Shown here piece by piece: positions 10,141-47,087 of a stretch of 64,000 nt of DNA. This stretch comes from Echinarachnius parma (Eukaryota > Echinodermata > Echinoidea > Clypeasteroida > Echinarachniidae): NCBI GenBank assembly GCA_037951105.1, contig JBAMJV010008453.1:37242-101241 (forward strand), in the 5' to 3' direction. A model generated the notes under the pieces. The model was not told the DNA's origin, made no database searches, and saw only the letters and a list, made by a program, of their open reading frames with translations. The translations under genes were made by a program, and so were the position numbers. The number at the start of each line of letters is the position of its first letter. Position 1 is the first letter of the stretch.

Positions 10141-10640
10141 ACATGTACATACCATCATCATCCGATATTCTTTTCTTCAAAGCTAACATGACAGAATAAT
10201 AATATTTTTTCAAGCGTTTGAAACGGTGTGCAGTTTACATGGCTATTTTCTCCGCTCTGAGAAATATCTTCATAAATTACTGAGCGCACATGAGTTCCAT
10301 GCATATCATCATCATCCAAAATTCTTTTATTCAAATCTAACATGACAGAATTCCTCAAATCATTTTATTTTTCAAGGGTTTGAAATGGGTGTAAAGTTTA
10401 AAAGGCTATTTTCTCTGTTCTGAGAAATATCTTCATAAGTTACCGAGTGCACATGAGAACTAAGTTCCATAGTCATATCATCATCCAAAATTCTTTTATT
10501 CAAATCTAACATGACAGAATTCCTCAAATCGTTTTATTTTTGAAGGGTTTGAAATGGGTGTAAAGTTTACATGGCTATTTTCTCCATTCTTAGAAATATC
10601 TTCATAAATTACTGAGTGCACATGAGAACTTAGTTCAATT
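10141..10640. repeat. Three-unit tandem repeat, ~170 bp units
   Basis: Three diverged units share CATCATCATCCAAAATTCTT, CTAACATGACAGAATTCC, GAAATGGGTGTAAAGTTTA and GAGAAATATCTTCATAA, with starts near 10141, 10305 and 10475. No coding family is recognised on either strand. Confidence 0.85.
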
Positions 10641-10783
10641 ATTGAATACTTTCCTTATAAACTTACAAGGTTTGGTGGATTATTGTTAATTAGAGTTGGG
10701 TGCTCATTCATAAAAAAAGTGAAGAGAAAGTTGAAATGTACAGAGCGACAGGAGGATTATCCTCTTCTGTAGCTTTCACTAAT

Positions 10784-11060
10784 AATAATAATAATAATTG
10801 TCCATTTTTATATAGCGCTTTTTTACAATTAAGCCTCAAAGCGCTCGGAATATCATTACCTTGGCTTTAGCCGAGCAGCCTTATTCAAGCACTCGAGTAT
10901 TTCAAGGAACAAATTCCTGCCAAGTGTCTTGCTGAAGGACACACGTGCAGCGGCTGGGAATCGAACCCATGACCCACTACTGACAGTTCTCTAATTTGGC
11001 CTACATGTAGGTCTATAGAATCAGAGATGGGTGTTATGAGCCAAAGTTGCACCAGAAGGA
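10784..11060 (-). mobile_element. tRNA-derived SINE, reverse orientation
   Basis: Read on the - strand, a B-box-like GGGTTCGATTCCCAGC is followed by GTGTCCTTCAGCAAGACACT, AGCGCTTTGAGGC and GCGCTATATAAAAATGGAC. It ends in an (ATT)n tail, which reads as AATAATAAT at 10784-10797. The order tRNA head, central body, simple tail is that of a SINE. The A box is too weak to place the 5' end exactly. Confidence 0.72.
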
Positions 11061-11062
11061 CT

Positions 11063-11142
11063 TTAACCCGTTCCCTTCGAGATTCTGAAATCCTCATAGA
11101 CTTTGTACACAGCCCACTCGGTTCCCGTAGGCAAGGGGTTAA
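11063..11142. mobile_element. Mini-MITE, 80 bp, TTAA ends
   Basis: It begins TTAACCCGTTCCCTTCGAG and ends CCCGTAGGCAAGGGGTTAA. The centre contains GACTTTGTACACAGCCCACT, as in the copy at 4073-4153. Confidence 0.75.
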
Positions 11143-11560
11143 TTTCCAAATAAATTACATAACTAACTTTTTTGTTTTTTCTTCAATTGCTTTCATCTTG
11201 GTTTAATGGAATCTTCTCATAAATAACACCATCATAACAAACACATTATATTCACTAGATGTATAAATATTTTTTCAGATCGTTTAAATTGTATTTTGTT
11301 TTCAATTTGTAGGTCAAAAGAAGAGGGGAAAGAGATGAACTGAACAGTTATTTAAATGGCCTCTAGCATTTTTGTATTTAATACAAGCAATTTACTATAG
11401 GTCTGTGTCCTAACAGATGTATGATGAATGGCAAATGTTCAAAGTTTTTTTTTTTTCCATCATCGAGAAACAACAAGAGGGTGTAAAAAGGGAAGAAAGT
11501 GTATTCTTTCCGTTTAATCAACTCCTTGTCTTTTGCTTGAGGATTAATAGCAAGTATAAC
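11143..11560. other. AT-rich intergenic stretch between the convergent genes
   Basis: No gene or repeat is recognised. It is the likely boundary zone between the 3' ends of CNST (+) and PSMD2 (-). Confidence 0.5.
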
Positions 11561-12004
11561 AAGTGAAGAAGTATCAAGAGAGGTGAAAAAGACTGTCCTT
11601 CAAGTCTAGTTCTCTCATTGTTCTAAGCTTAGGTTTTTAACAAGAAGTGAAAGAAAAGCATTCCTTTAGAATTGGTAAATTCCTTCTCTTTTCCTTCTCT
11701 AATGAGCAAAATAAAAAAAAAAAATGAATGGTGAAAATGACTGTCCTTCAAATCTAGTCATCCCATTGTTCAAATGTGTCTCTCAAAAGAAATACAGACA
11801 GACAGACTGTTGTACAAGTCTAGTCCATTTACTAAATATTGTTCTTAGTTTTGTTTTTTCATCAGTGGGTGAAATAAAGATGCTACAAAAATGTGATGAA
11901 CATTTTTTTGTTCCTGCAGATTGAGCCGATTCCTTGCCTACTTCTCCCGAATGATGAGTGAAGAAATGGATGGTAAAAACAACTGTCCTACGAGTCTAGT
12001 CCTC
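11561..12004 (-). repeat. Degenerate copies of the PSMD2 stop-codon region in the 3' UTR
   Basis: The sequence around the PSMD2 stop (ACTGTCCTACGAGTCTAGTC then CTCTCATTGCTCAAAG, 11980-12017) recurs as ACTGTCCTTCAAGTCTAGTT/CTCTCATTGTTCTAAG near 11592-11625 and ACTGTCCTTCAAATCTAGTC/ATCCCATTGTTCAAATG near 11739-11779. These are local tandem copies of the terminal exon and 3' UTR. Confidence 0.72.
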
Positions 12005-37958
<25,954 letters not shown>

Positions 37959-38017
37959 GATGATATCGGGAATTGTAAATTGCGACTCTCAACCGTAGAT
38001 GGCGCTATTCACATGAT

Positions 38018-38055
38018 TATTGTATTTCTGTGGAAACGCACACAGAAATACAATA
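38018..38055. repeat. Hairpin in the PSMD2 promoter/5' UTR region
   Basis: Arms TATTGTATTTCTGTG and CACAGAAATACAATA are perfect complements around an 8-base loop. It lies 60-97 bases upstream of the PSMD2 ATG and at the outer end of an inverted repeat shared with 41515-41700. Confidence 0.85.
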
Positions 38056-38177
38056 TTATACTCCACACAAAAAGAAACAGGACACTTGTTTAAGTTGAAA
38101 TATTTAATATTTATGTACGACAGAGTGTACATTATACAGGTAGAATATAATCGTCCATGCATGAACTGCCATGATCA

Positions 38178-38640
38178 GTTAAAGGGAAAGTTGAGTTTTG
38201 GTAGAGAGGGCGCTAGACTACTTAATTGGTTTGTGAGGTAATGAAAAACTGAGTGTAAAATTTGAAAGAGCATAATATTTAAACAATAAAATCTTCTTTG
38301 TTTGATCAAAATCGGTTCAGAAACGGCTGAAATATCCATAAATATAACAATTTGTAATAAACCCGGGGCCCCGGGTTTATTAGAGAATTTTGAACCAGCC
38401 GTTAAAAATTCAAAAAAATGCTTCCTCTTTTCAAAAAATTACAAAAATAATAGGTATTTAAATAGTTGTTGGTTATTTCTCTATCTAATCACTATTTCAA
38501 CAAAGCATCACATGCACAATATTTTATTCAAAATGGTTAAAACCGATGAGTGTTTAGAGAGCGCCCTCTTACGTTTTAACGGCTCTTTTTGAATGATAAC
38601 ATGATATACAATCAATATTCGTAAGACTTAGAAAAAGCAC
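38178..38640 (-). mobile_element. TTAAAGGG-type MITE, inverted and truncated copy
   Basis: The end TTAAAGGGAAAGTTGAGTTT, GGTAGAGAGGGCGCTAG and ACTGAGTGTAAAATTTGAAA mirror the right half of the full copy at 38718-39262. The other end is missing. A perfect palindrome centred on GGGGCCCC lies at 38356-38383. Confidence 0.8.
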
Positions 38641-38717
38641 TTTGAATAGTAAGCTTCGAGAATTTCAATTTAAAATGCTTTATAATATTATATATACTAA
38701 ATTACATTTATATACAT

Positions 38718-39262
38718 TTAAAGGGGTAGTTTAGTTTTGGTAAGGCTGAACTTAAGTAGCCAAAACCTACACAGTAACATTATAAACTAATAGTTATAAC
38801 TCCACCATGCTCGAAAGGTATACAAAATTACAAACGACTAAGTAAAAAGCCTGTTATCATTCAAAAAGAGCCATTGAAACACAAGAGGGCGCTTTTTAAA
38901 AAGGCATTGGTTTCAACCATTTTTCATACAAAATTATGCATGTGATGTTTTATTAATATAGTGATTAAATAGCGAGATCATCAACAACTATTTAAAAAAC
39001 GCTTTTGAAATTTTTTGAAAAAGTACAAGCATTTTTTGTTTTTCTTCTTAAAAATCATCTAATTATTTGGGCCCCAAATAATTATAAGATCAGATATATT
39101 TATTGATATTTCAGCCGTTTCTGGGTCGATTTTGACCAAATAAAGTTTATTCTGCCATTAAAATTGCATGTTCTCTCAAATTCGACACTCAGTTTTTCAT
39201 TACCTCACAAAAAAATTGTGATCTGCAGCGCCCTCTCTACCAAAACTAAACTACCCCTTTAA
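38718..39262 (+). mobile_element. Full-length TTAAAGGG-type MITE, ~545 bp
   Basis: The left end is TTAAAGGGGTAGTTTAGTTT and the right end is AAACTAAACTACCCCTTTAA, TTAA to TTAA. The centre has a hairpin with ATTATTTGG and CCAAATAAT around GCC. TTAA ends point to a TTAA-duplicating superfamily. Confidence 0.88.
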
Positions 39263-40092
39263 AATGGTTAATAGTAATTTATGTTCTTTTTGTGGTAAAT
39301 ATGAAGAAACTTACGAGCATTTATTTTGTCTTTGTGAGAAAGTAAAACCAATTTGGGAAGAGTGTGGGAATCTATTTAATTTAGTAGAGATTAAAAATAT
39401 AAATTGGAAAGATATCCATGTAGGGATAATTGAGTTAAACATAGGGAAGGAACAGTTATTAAATCATATAATCATTTTGATAAAATATATGATATTTATA
39501 GACAGTAAAAATAAAAATAAACCACCAACTCCTTTGGAGATTAAGAAAAGATTATTAGAAAATAGAAAGGAGGAGAAGAAATTAGCTGGAGATCGAGGTA
39601 CTCTAACATATCATTTTAGAAAGTGGGACAATTTAAAATAGCTTCGTGCAGAACAAAATAGGGAAGGCGAATAGAAGCAATGAAATAAACATGGCTAATA
39701 ATTGGTCGAGATTCTCACAAGATGTAGGCATGTTTTCTGTGAATGTGTGTGTGGGTGTCTGTGCACGCGTGTGTACGTGTGTATGTAAGTGCTTGTATAG
39801 GTGTTTTTGTTTTTTGTTTGTTTGTTTGTTTTTTTTTGTTTTTTTTGGGGGGGGAATATTTTGTTCTCTCCTATTTTCCCCTTTTTTATGTTTATGCTTT
39901 CTTCATGCATGCATGTTTCATGCTTTATTTGATGTAAATAGTAAAAGTTAATTTGTACTATTTAGATGTGAATGTAAGATCATATTATATACAATTATGT
40001 AAACATGCAAATTATTTTATATACTAATCTTGTTATTGATTGTTATTTTGTTATTGTTTGGAGAAAATAAATATCTTTGAAAAAAAAAAAAA
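39262..40092 (+). mobile_element. 5'-truncated LINE with zinc-knuckle C-terminus
   Basis: A frame at 39264-39641 encodes CSFCGKYEETYEHLFCLCEK and a following W at the start of a lysine-rich tail. The C-x2-C...H...C pattern is the zinc-binding motif at the end of L1/Tx1-type reverse transcriptases. A ~430-bp 3' UTR with a GAAAATAAATATC signal ends in a poly-A run at 40080-40092. It starts exactly at the TTAA end of the preceding MITE. The reverse transcriptase core itself is absent. Confidence 0.8.
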
Positions 40093-40236
40093 TGATCTTT
40101 ACTACGTCATTTGTAATTTTGTGTTCCTTTCTAGTTATAACTATTAGTTTGTAATGTAATGATGCAGGTTTTGGTTACTAAAATTCAGTTTCACTGAAAC
40201 TGTACTCTCCTTACCAGAACTCAACTATCCCTTTAA
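40093..40236 (-). mobile_element. TTAAAGGG-type MITE fragment
   Basis: On the - strand it starts TTAAAGGGATAGTTGAGTTC and continues GGTTTTGGT..AAACTAATAGTTATAAC as in the left end of the copy at 38718. It is cut by the LINE poly-A. Confidence 0.78.
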
Positions 40237-40897
40237 CAATAGCAAAGTCTTTTTCAAAAATAGCAAAAACAATGGATGGCCGCACCATTCGACTGCAATG
40301 AGTTATTCGAGTAAGCGTCTTGCTTGAAAAAAAGATGTGCGGGGCAATTCTTTTATGACACCATTCACCCTTATTGTCATAGACTCCAAAAATACACATT
40401 TTCCAATAAAACAGGGCCAGTTTATGAGAACATCAACATATTGGTCTGTTTTTTAGGCATAAAGCTTGTCTGTTTCATGTGTCTCTTGCAATTTCAACCA
40501 TAGTTACCTAGAGAAGTGACATGTTAGAGACTGCCCAATGGTTGACCAAGGGTGACATCAGATTTTGAAGATCTTTGGACTACGGTAGAATTCTTGAGAA
40601 GAATTTATACCAAGTTTCATGCTGAAATAAGGGCACAAACTGTAGTTTTGACGAATAAACCTTAGCCATGGAATTCCCCATTTTGTTACATTTGGATGAA
40701 AATAAAACCTACAACGTTCACAATTTGTCTTCATTTACACATTTTCTATTGAGATGAAACTAAAAAAGATCACATTTGTTATGAAATAATTATGCCATGT
40801 CATGAATATAGCGTTTTTATCATGCTTGTCAACATTTAAATGGTTGAATGGATGTTCCATTTTTGCTATTTTTGAAAACAGACCTTGTGGTGGTTAC

Positions 40898-41513
40898 CGA
40901 GATAACAATGCGACGTTGGCGGAACGTAGTCTATAGTCGGCACCGTCGCGGTTGGAAAAACAACGTTTAGCCAACGTTGGCCTACGGTAACTTCACAACC
41001 ATATTTTTGCAGTCGGCGAGCTGACGTTAAAACAACGTTAAGCCGACGTTGGCTGTTGACTGTTGGCAAACTGGTCGGCAAATGTACGTTGAAACAACGT
41101 TGGGTGATAGTCAGACGAACAATCATATTTATATGGTCGAAAAGCAAACGTTGGGCCAACGTTTCGCCTACTACGTTGGATATTGGTTGGCTAGTTGACG
41201 TCGTACTAACGTTTGACAAACAACCGCATTACGACGGTAGGCAAGCCAACGTAGGGCCAACGTTCACTTATATAGTCGTATGAACGTTGGGGTTTAGTCG
41301 GCTCAATGTTGGCTTGACGTCAGAAATAGCAAAATAAAAGGTTGGGCAAACGTTGGCGCAACATTGGCAATTGACGTTGGCTTATGGGGGTTGGGCCGAC
41401 GAGGGCCCAGCGGCAAGAATGACGTGGGCAAAACGTCACGTTTTGACGTTGGCCCAACATGACCGCCTACATTGGGCCAACGATGGGCCAACGTAGCATT
41501 GTTATCTGGGTAA
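40898..41513. mobile_element. ~616-bp inverted-repeat element dense in CCAACGTTGG
   Basis: The left end is TACCGAGATAACAATGCGAC and the reverse complement of the right end is TACCCAGATAACAATGCTAC. Between them ACGTTGG and CCAACGT words recur every 20-40 bp in both orientations. Codon structure is absent; the 75-145-codon frames are by-products. It resembles a non-autonomous DNA transposon; the superfamily is unassigned. Confidence 0.8.
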
Positions 41514-41689
41514 TTGACCGTATACGTACAAGTCATGCATGAATGATTTCTCCTGGATTCTATGCTAATATCGAAGAGGGTAGTTTTATCTTTAATTTGA
41601 TATATTATATCGTTAACAAATATGAGATATGTTGTCTTAAATAAGTGTCCTGTTTCTTTTTGTGCATAGTATACATAGTCGCACAGAAA

Positions 41690-42222
41690 TATTAGTTTTG
41701 GTACAGGGTAAGGCTGAGCTTTAGTAACCAAAACCTGCACAATAACATTATAAACTTATAGTTAGAACTCCACAAATGCTCGAAAGGTATAGAAAATCAC
41801 AAACGACAAGTAGAAAGCCTGTTATCATTAAAAAAAAAAAGAGCCATTAAAACACAAAAAGGCACTTTCTAAAAAAAGCATTGGTTTCAACCATTTTTCA
41901 TACAAGATTATGCATGACTTTGTGATGTTTTGTTGAAATAATGATTAAATAGAGAGATCATCAACAACTATTTAAAAACCTCTTTTGAAAAAGTATAAGC
42001 ATTGTTTTAATTTTTTAATAAATCTGGGCCCCAGATTTATTCCGATTGGTTATATTTATTGATACTTCAGCCGTTTCTAAACCGATTTTGATCAAATTAA
42101 GTTTATTCTGTCATTCAAATTGTATGCGCTTTCAAATGTTACACTCAGTTTTTCATTATCTCACAAAAAGATTATTATTTTTGTGCAGCGCCCTCTATAC
42201 CAAAACTGAACTACTCCCTTTC
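41690..42222 (+). mobile_element. TTAAAGGG-type MITE, third copy (eroded ends)
   Basis: It shares TTAGTAACCAAAACCTGCAC, GCTCGAAAGGTATAGAAAAT, GCATTGGTTTCAACCATTTT and GCGCCCTCTATACC with the copy at 38718. The centre has AATAAATCTGG and CCAGATTTATT around GCC. Confidence 0.85.
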
Positions 42223-42338
42223 CACCAACAAATTCAGAAAAAAAATATTTATGGAAAAAATACATATTAACAACACATCATCATGTACTAAAACATGGGT
42301 TCGTGAGTCTGCAAACGGAGACTACCTAGGACGAACGC

Positions 42339-45300
42339 ATATGGGTCAGATTTTTGAAATATGCACTTTTGGCCATTTCCAGACCTTGAGCGCTTCTATA
42401 ATTTGCTGTGTCTCGCCATTAACTCCGATATACCTGTTTTTGGTCTCATATTAAATAGTATTATTAAGGCTTTCAGAAAATATATAGTTGTATATCATTT
42501 CAAACATTCGGTTTCATGCCACAGGACCTCAAAGGTGGAAAAATAGCATAAATTGTCATTTTCCACAAAATAATGAATTTTTAAACCTGATTTAAAAAAA
42601 TATTAATCAACTTTAAAGGCATTAATGTCTATATTCTCTATCTTACATTTCTGGAGCATGTATCACATAAGAATTGGCGGAAGAGCGGCATTGATATGAT
42701 CTCAGGGTACATTTCAATAGGAAAGGCCATGATAAGTGAACGTCCGTGAACATACATTAAAATCCATACAACCAAAATTCTACTTAGTTGTCAAAACAAA
42801 AACTATTTCCAAAACTAAGGGTTGAACCCACTGAACACATTCTACAACAATTGTTGGCTAACTACTCCTGCTCGCGGAGTAACATTTTTTTGTATGAAAT
42901 TATACTGGATTTCGTCACGGACGTTCTGTCGTCTGTTATCATCACTGCTATAAGCGAATTGCATCCTAGTCATCAATTGCTGGGGTCAGTCTGATGGACT
43001 CATAGTAGGGCCACAATATTTTGCCTATTTGAATACTATCTATCAAATGCAATGTTTGGTGTGGGCCAACAATTTATCTTCGTGAACGTCCGTGATGAAA
43101 ACGAACGTCCGGCATGAGTAGACCCAATTACGAATCTGAGGCTGCTTATCTGCACGTAGACACTGGTACAGCAATTTTATCGGGCAAGCAGCTAACCAAG
43201 AAGCTATATCAAGCATTTTCGAAGCCTTTTGACAACTATTTATAATACGGACGTTCGCTCGGACGTTCGCTCACGGACGTTCGATCATGAACATTGTTCT
43301 AATAATGTTACCATGTTAAACGCTCACAGCAAGTTGATACCGTTTGATGTTGTTAGTACATTGTTATGTCTCTCATATCCCAGATAGATTTATTTCCTGC
43401 AAGTCATTTAACTGTAACAAACTTATGAAATGTTGTGCTCACGGACGTTCGTTCGTCATTTATTGCCCCAAAAATCTTAGTAAAAGTTCAAGTACTGGTA
43501 CAATTTTTTGACAGCAGGTGCCCCTTGTGTGTGCCTTTCGACCCAGGTCATTGCCAACCACACATGAATATGTTGATTTTTAGTCACCATCACGGAGGTT
43601 CGTTTTATATTTGATCAACTTGCTTAGCTGTTTTGTAATACCACTAGATATTATATTTACTTCCACCTGTGCAGCGTGGACATTGTATTATAGGAAGTCA
43701 AACCCCAAGATTATGATTATGCACAGTCGCAGGCCTACAAGCGAAAGAAAGCTGTTCAAAACATAAAAAAGGGGGTATATGGCGCAGTAACAAGTAACAA
43801 CATTGCAACCGAAGGTCTGTGTGGAAACTGTTGCCCCACCCTCTGCAAAACTTGAGACTGTTGGCCCCTCCTCTGCTGCAGGCTTTGAGACTGTTTTCTC
43901 ATCTGCCTGTTGGATTTAAGTCCAACTAAATGGCTGTATGGCGCAAGATTGGTGTAATATTTATGCATTATTTTGATGACTTCATCGTAATAATACTTAT
44001 AATATTGTTTGTTTTGTTATTTCTTGATATATCAAAAATATTGTTTTTGCTAGAATCATTATAATATTGTACAACTAAATTTTAGCTCGCGCAATATTTA
44101 TAATAAACCATTCAAGGTTAGCCTTGTTCTTAATTATAATTGAAACATTGAAACCGGTTGGAGGTTAACAATTAGGAAACAAGATGTGGGTCAGGAAACA
44201 TCGGAAACTATCAACATGATTATTTGCAAGATTTAACTTTGAAATATGTTATAAAACAATTTATAATCTCTGCAAATTAGATTTAAATGTTAAACACGTT
44301 TAGTTACTTTAGTTAGCCCTTAAACTGATTGAATTTATTATATATGCGATTGTTATTACATTTTATTAAGACATTCTTTCTAAATAAAATGCAATAACAA
44401 ACATGTATAATATGTTTAGCGTATAATATTTAGCGTAATGGTTCCTATGTCTAATATTTCTTTATACAAAACATAATATACATGTATGATCTAAAAAGGC
44501 ATTCTTTATGTATTTATTTAAGAAATAAGTTTTACGTGTATATTATTTACTTTGCTCATGGCTTTTGGTACCCTCAGTTTGTTTCATGTTTTGTGAAAAT
44601 TTATGGCTGGAAAAGATAAATATATGTATTTTCAATTAATAAACCATATACGAATTGAATGGAAATACAACATACACAATCCAAAATAACTTTTATATAT
44701 GGGTCTCCCAAAGTCAAAATACATCTCAAATATATATGGCAAGGTTTTGCACATATAAAAACGTGTGATATGCATATATTAACAAATTATGTTGGCACTT
44801 ACATTTATTTCTGTAAGGAATTGACTCGAGATTGGACACTTGGGTACCACTATAGGCAATTCGAGAACGTCCGTGAAATTAATACGAACGTCCGTGACAT
44901 TAAGACTCATGTGAGAAACTGTATTCTGGTGACAGGAAACTGGCCTTTATTTTGATTAAACATGTTATTTATGATTGCGGAAATGTTGTAAAATCATTTA
45001 TTTACAGAAGTATGGTGGCATTTCTGTTATAGAGTGCCCAACCGAGGAAAGCCGGTGTAAAATTAGGGGTTACGATTTCCACAGGTCCACTAAGAGTGAT
45101 AGTTAAGTAGCAGACATTTCATTATAATCAATTCAGATAGCTAAAATCATATCAACTGAATTTATATGTTTTATATTGGTCTGGAGCCTAGAGGAGATTC
45201 AAATAAATGTTGTCATCAATTTCTGTAAGACTGTTCAGGCAGCGAACGTCCGTGAAATTGCAATTAAAAACAATAATAGTAAGAAAGAGGGACCAGGCGA

Positions 45301-46188
45301 CTTGGAAAATGCTACTTTTATATCTGACTAGGATGTATGCATAGTCTCTGGCTTAAATATAATAGGAATAGATAAAGTATTATCATCATATTGTTCTATA
45401 AGCATTAAGTCAATTCCAACCAATAATAGGACTCATTATAACGACCAGGTCCATGTAAAAACCAAACTATTTAAACAGATTTATTGCAATTTTCAAGTTT
45501 GTTTGTATAATGACCCTGTTTTAAAGCCATTTGCGAAGAATAGAAACTCTTTTGAATGAGATCAGATCATTCTGCCAACATTCTTGTTTCTAGCGAACGT
45601 CCGTGAGCGATATGGGAACGTCCGTGATGAAAACTATACTCTTTTTGGTCATGTAATTATGCAATATTATGATCTAGACAGCAATTTATCCTATTAACAT
45701 GCACATTGAAGTGTGTGGTACGGGAATACGAGCGTATATAGATGCGTTCCTAAAAAATGCGGCTAAAGTAAAGCAAAGGTTCTGAATAACACATTAATTT
45801 TAAACAAACATAACAATTCAGTAAAAGTTTGGACGTTTGTATTTTCTATTTGGCAAATAAAACACAATCCTCGTTTGGCATACAGAGAGAAGCAAGTCTT
45901 AGAAGTAAATTGTCAACATATAAGCTGTATATGACAGAAAATAAATTAGATATATGGGTTCTAAATCTATATCTACATAATCCCTCACGGACGTTCGCCT
46001 TTTGGAGATGGGTTACTTCAACAGTGAATAAAAACGGAACCACATGGAGTTTCCCAGTATAATGGGGTACGCCTGGAAGCTAGGATTCCATGCTTTCACA
46101 TTAGATAGATGTCTTTAAATTAAAAAAATTAATTGAATTTTACCCTGTTGGGGTCGAAAAGTGCACTTTTCAAAATTCTGACCCATAT
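42339..46188. mobile_element. 3.85-kb element with terminal inverted repeats and ~15 GAACGTCCGTGA motifs
   Basis: The left end ATATGGGTCAGATTTTTGAA and the reverse complement of the right end ATATGGGTCAGAATTTTGAA match over ~30 bp and continue to GCACTTTT. Inside, GAACGTCCGTGA or its complement, exact or with one or two changes, occurs near 42738, 42915, 43084, 43103, 43249, 43260, 43271, 43439, 43588, 44865, 44886, 45244, 45595, 45616 and 45985. No frame exceeds 100 codons, so it is non-autonomous. The motifs look like protein-binding sites, for example for a transposase. I do not recognise the family. Confidence 0.75.
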
Positions 46189-46269
46189 ATTATGGTCCGT
46201 GATCTAGAAAAAAAAGTTCGATAGGCTATCAAATAATTTGTGGGACCATCAGGTATTGAACAGCACATT

Positions 46270-46465
46270 ATTATTATGTTTTGGTATACCGTTGTGTGAT
46301 ATAAAAAAAAATGCCCAGCACTTTGCAAAGGATTGTCTAGTTCATTAACAGTAGGCCTACAATTAATAACACCACTTACGGAACCAAAATGACCTCATGG
46401 TTCTGTTTGCGCAACACGTTTTGGAGTGCGCCAATTTTATTCACGCGTAGGCCTACGTCCCTATT
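46270..46465. mobile_element. Decayed copy of the MITE at 21481
   Basis: TTATGTTTTGGTATACCGTT, TTACGGAACCAAAATGACC and TTATTCACGCGTAGGCC follow the order of 21515-21690. Confidence 0.7.
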
Positions 46466-47087
46466 CTGCCCAAACTGCCCAGTGCCACGACGCTCCTCCC
46501 TGTGCCAGGTTTATTTTGAAGCCTTTTCAACTTTCAAGTGCACTTTTTATTTTGCCCTGGCATTTTCGAACCACTATTATATACCGGTATCTTGAAATCT
46601 ACACATTTTTACAGAAAAACTAGTACAATATTCAAACAAGAAATATTTCGCAGTGTTGCCTTCTTGAATACCGGTAGAATGACATCGAATCCGATTCTTC
46701 GCTTCAACAAAAATAGTAATTTTGACCAAAAAAGAAGGGTATTTTTATTATTTTGATAGAATCCATCAGTGCTCAAGACTTGGATGCTTTTCTCAATGCG
46801 TTGCCAAACACCTCATGCATGGGTGTGTATAGGGGGAGGCAGAAAGGTATGTTATCACACTGACCCCCGCCCCCCCCCCCCCTTTTTTTTTAAATGGAAA
46901 ACCGCGGCCTGGCTGTATGGTTTGGCCACTCAGATAAACACAATCAAAATCGAGATGTCATTATAACATTTTATGGAAAGTGTTGTTTTTGTCTGACATG
47001 ACACCAACATTCAGCGCAGGGCCCATTTCGAAGAAAAGGGTGGGAAAAAGGAATCGCCCTAATAAGGGCCCACTAAGACCGTGTCAT
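46466..47087. other. Intergenic stretch without recognised features
   Basis: A C-run followed by a T-run at 46867-46890 is the only simple feature. No gene is supported. Confidence 0.5.

Larger units (their letters stand above)
38061..41700. repeat. Inverted repeat framing a nest of elements
   Basis: AAAAAGAAACAGGACACTTG near 38078 is the near-complement of TAAGTGTCCTGTTTCTTTTT near 41642. CCATGCATGAACTGCC near 38155 and AAGTCATGCATGAATG near 41530 also pair. The arms of ~110-180 bp enclose the MITEs, the LINE and the CCAACGTTGG element. Confidence 0.6.

Noticed and set aside
10158..10640. A gene with three tandem exons on the - strand
   Set aside because: The ~170-bp units give a 66-codon frame in only one unit and match no family; it is treated as a tandem repeat.
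39264..39641. A host zinc-finger gene
   Set aside because: The CxxC...H...C motif plus a 3' UTR ending in poly-A, with no introns, identifies the C-terminus of a 5'-truncated LINE.
40866..41740. Proteins of 75-145 codons over the CCAACGTTGG element
   Set aside because: The frames follow the palindromic repeats on both strands and show no domain.
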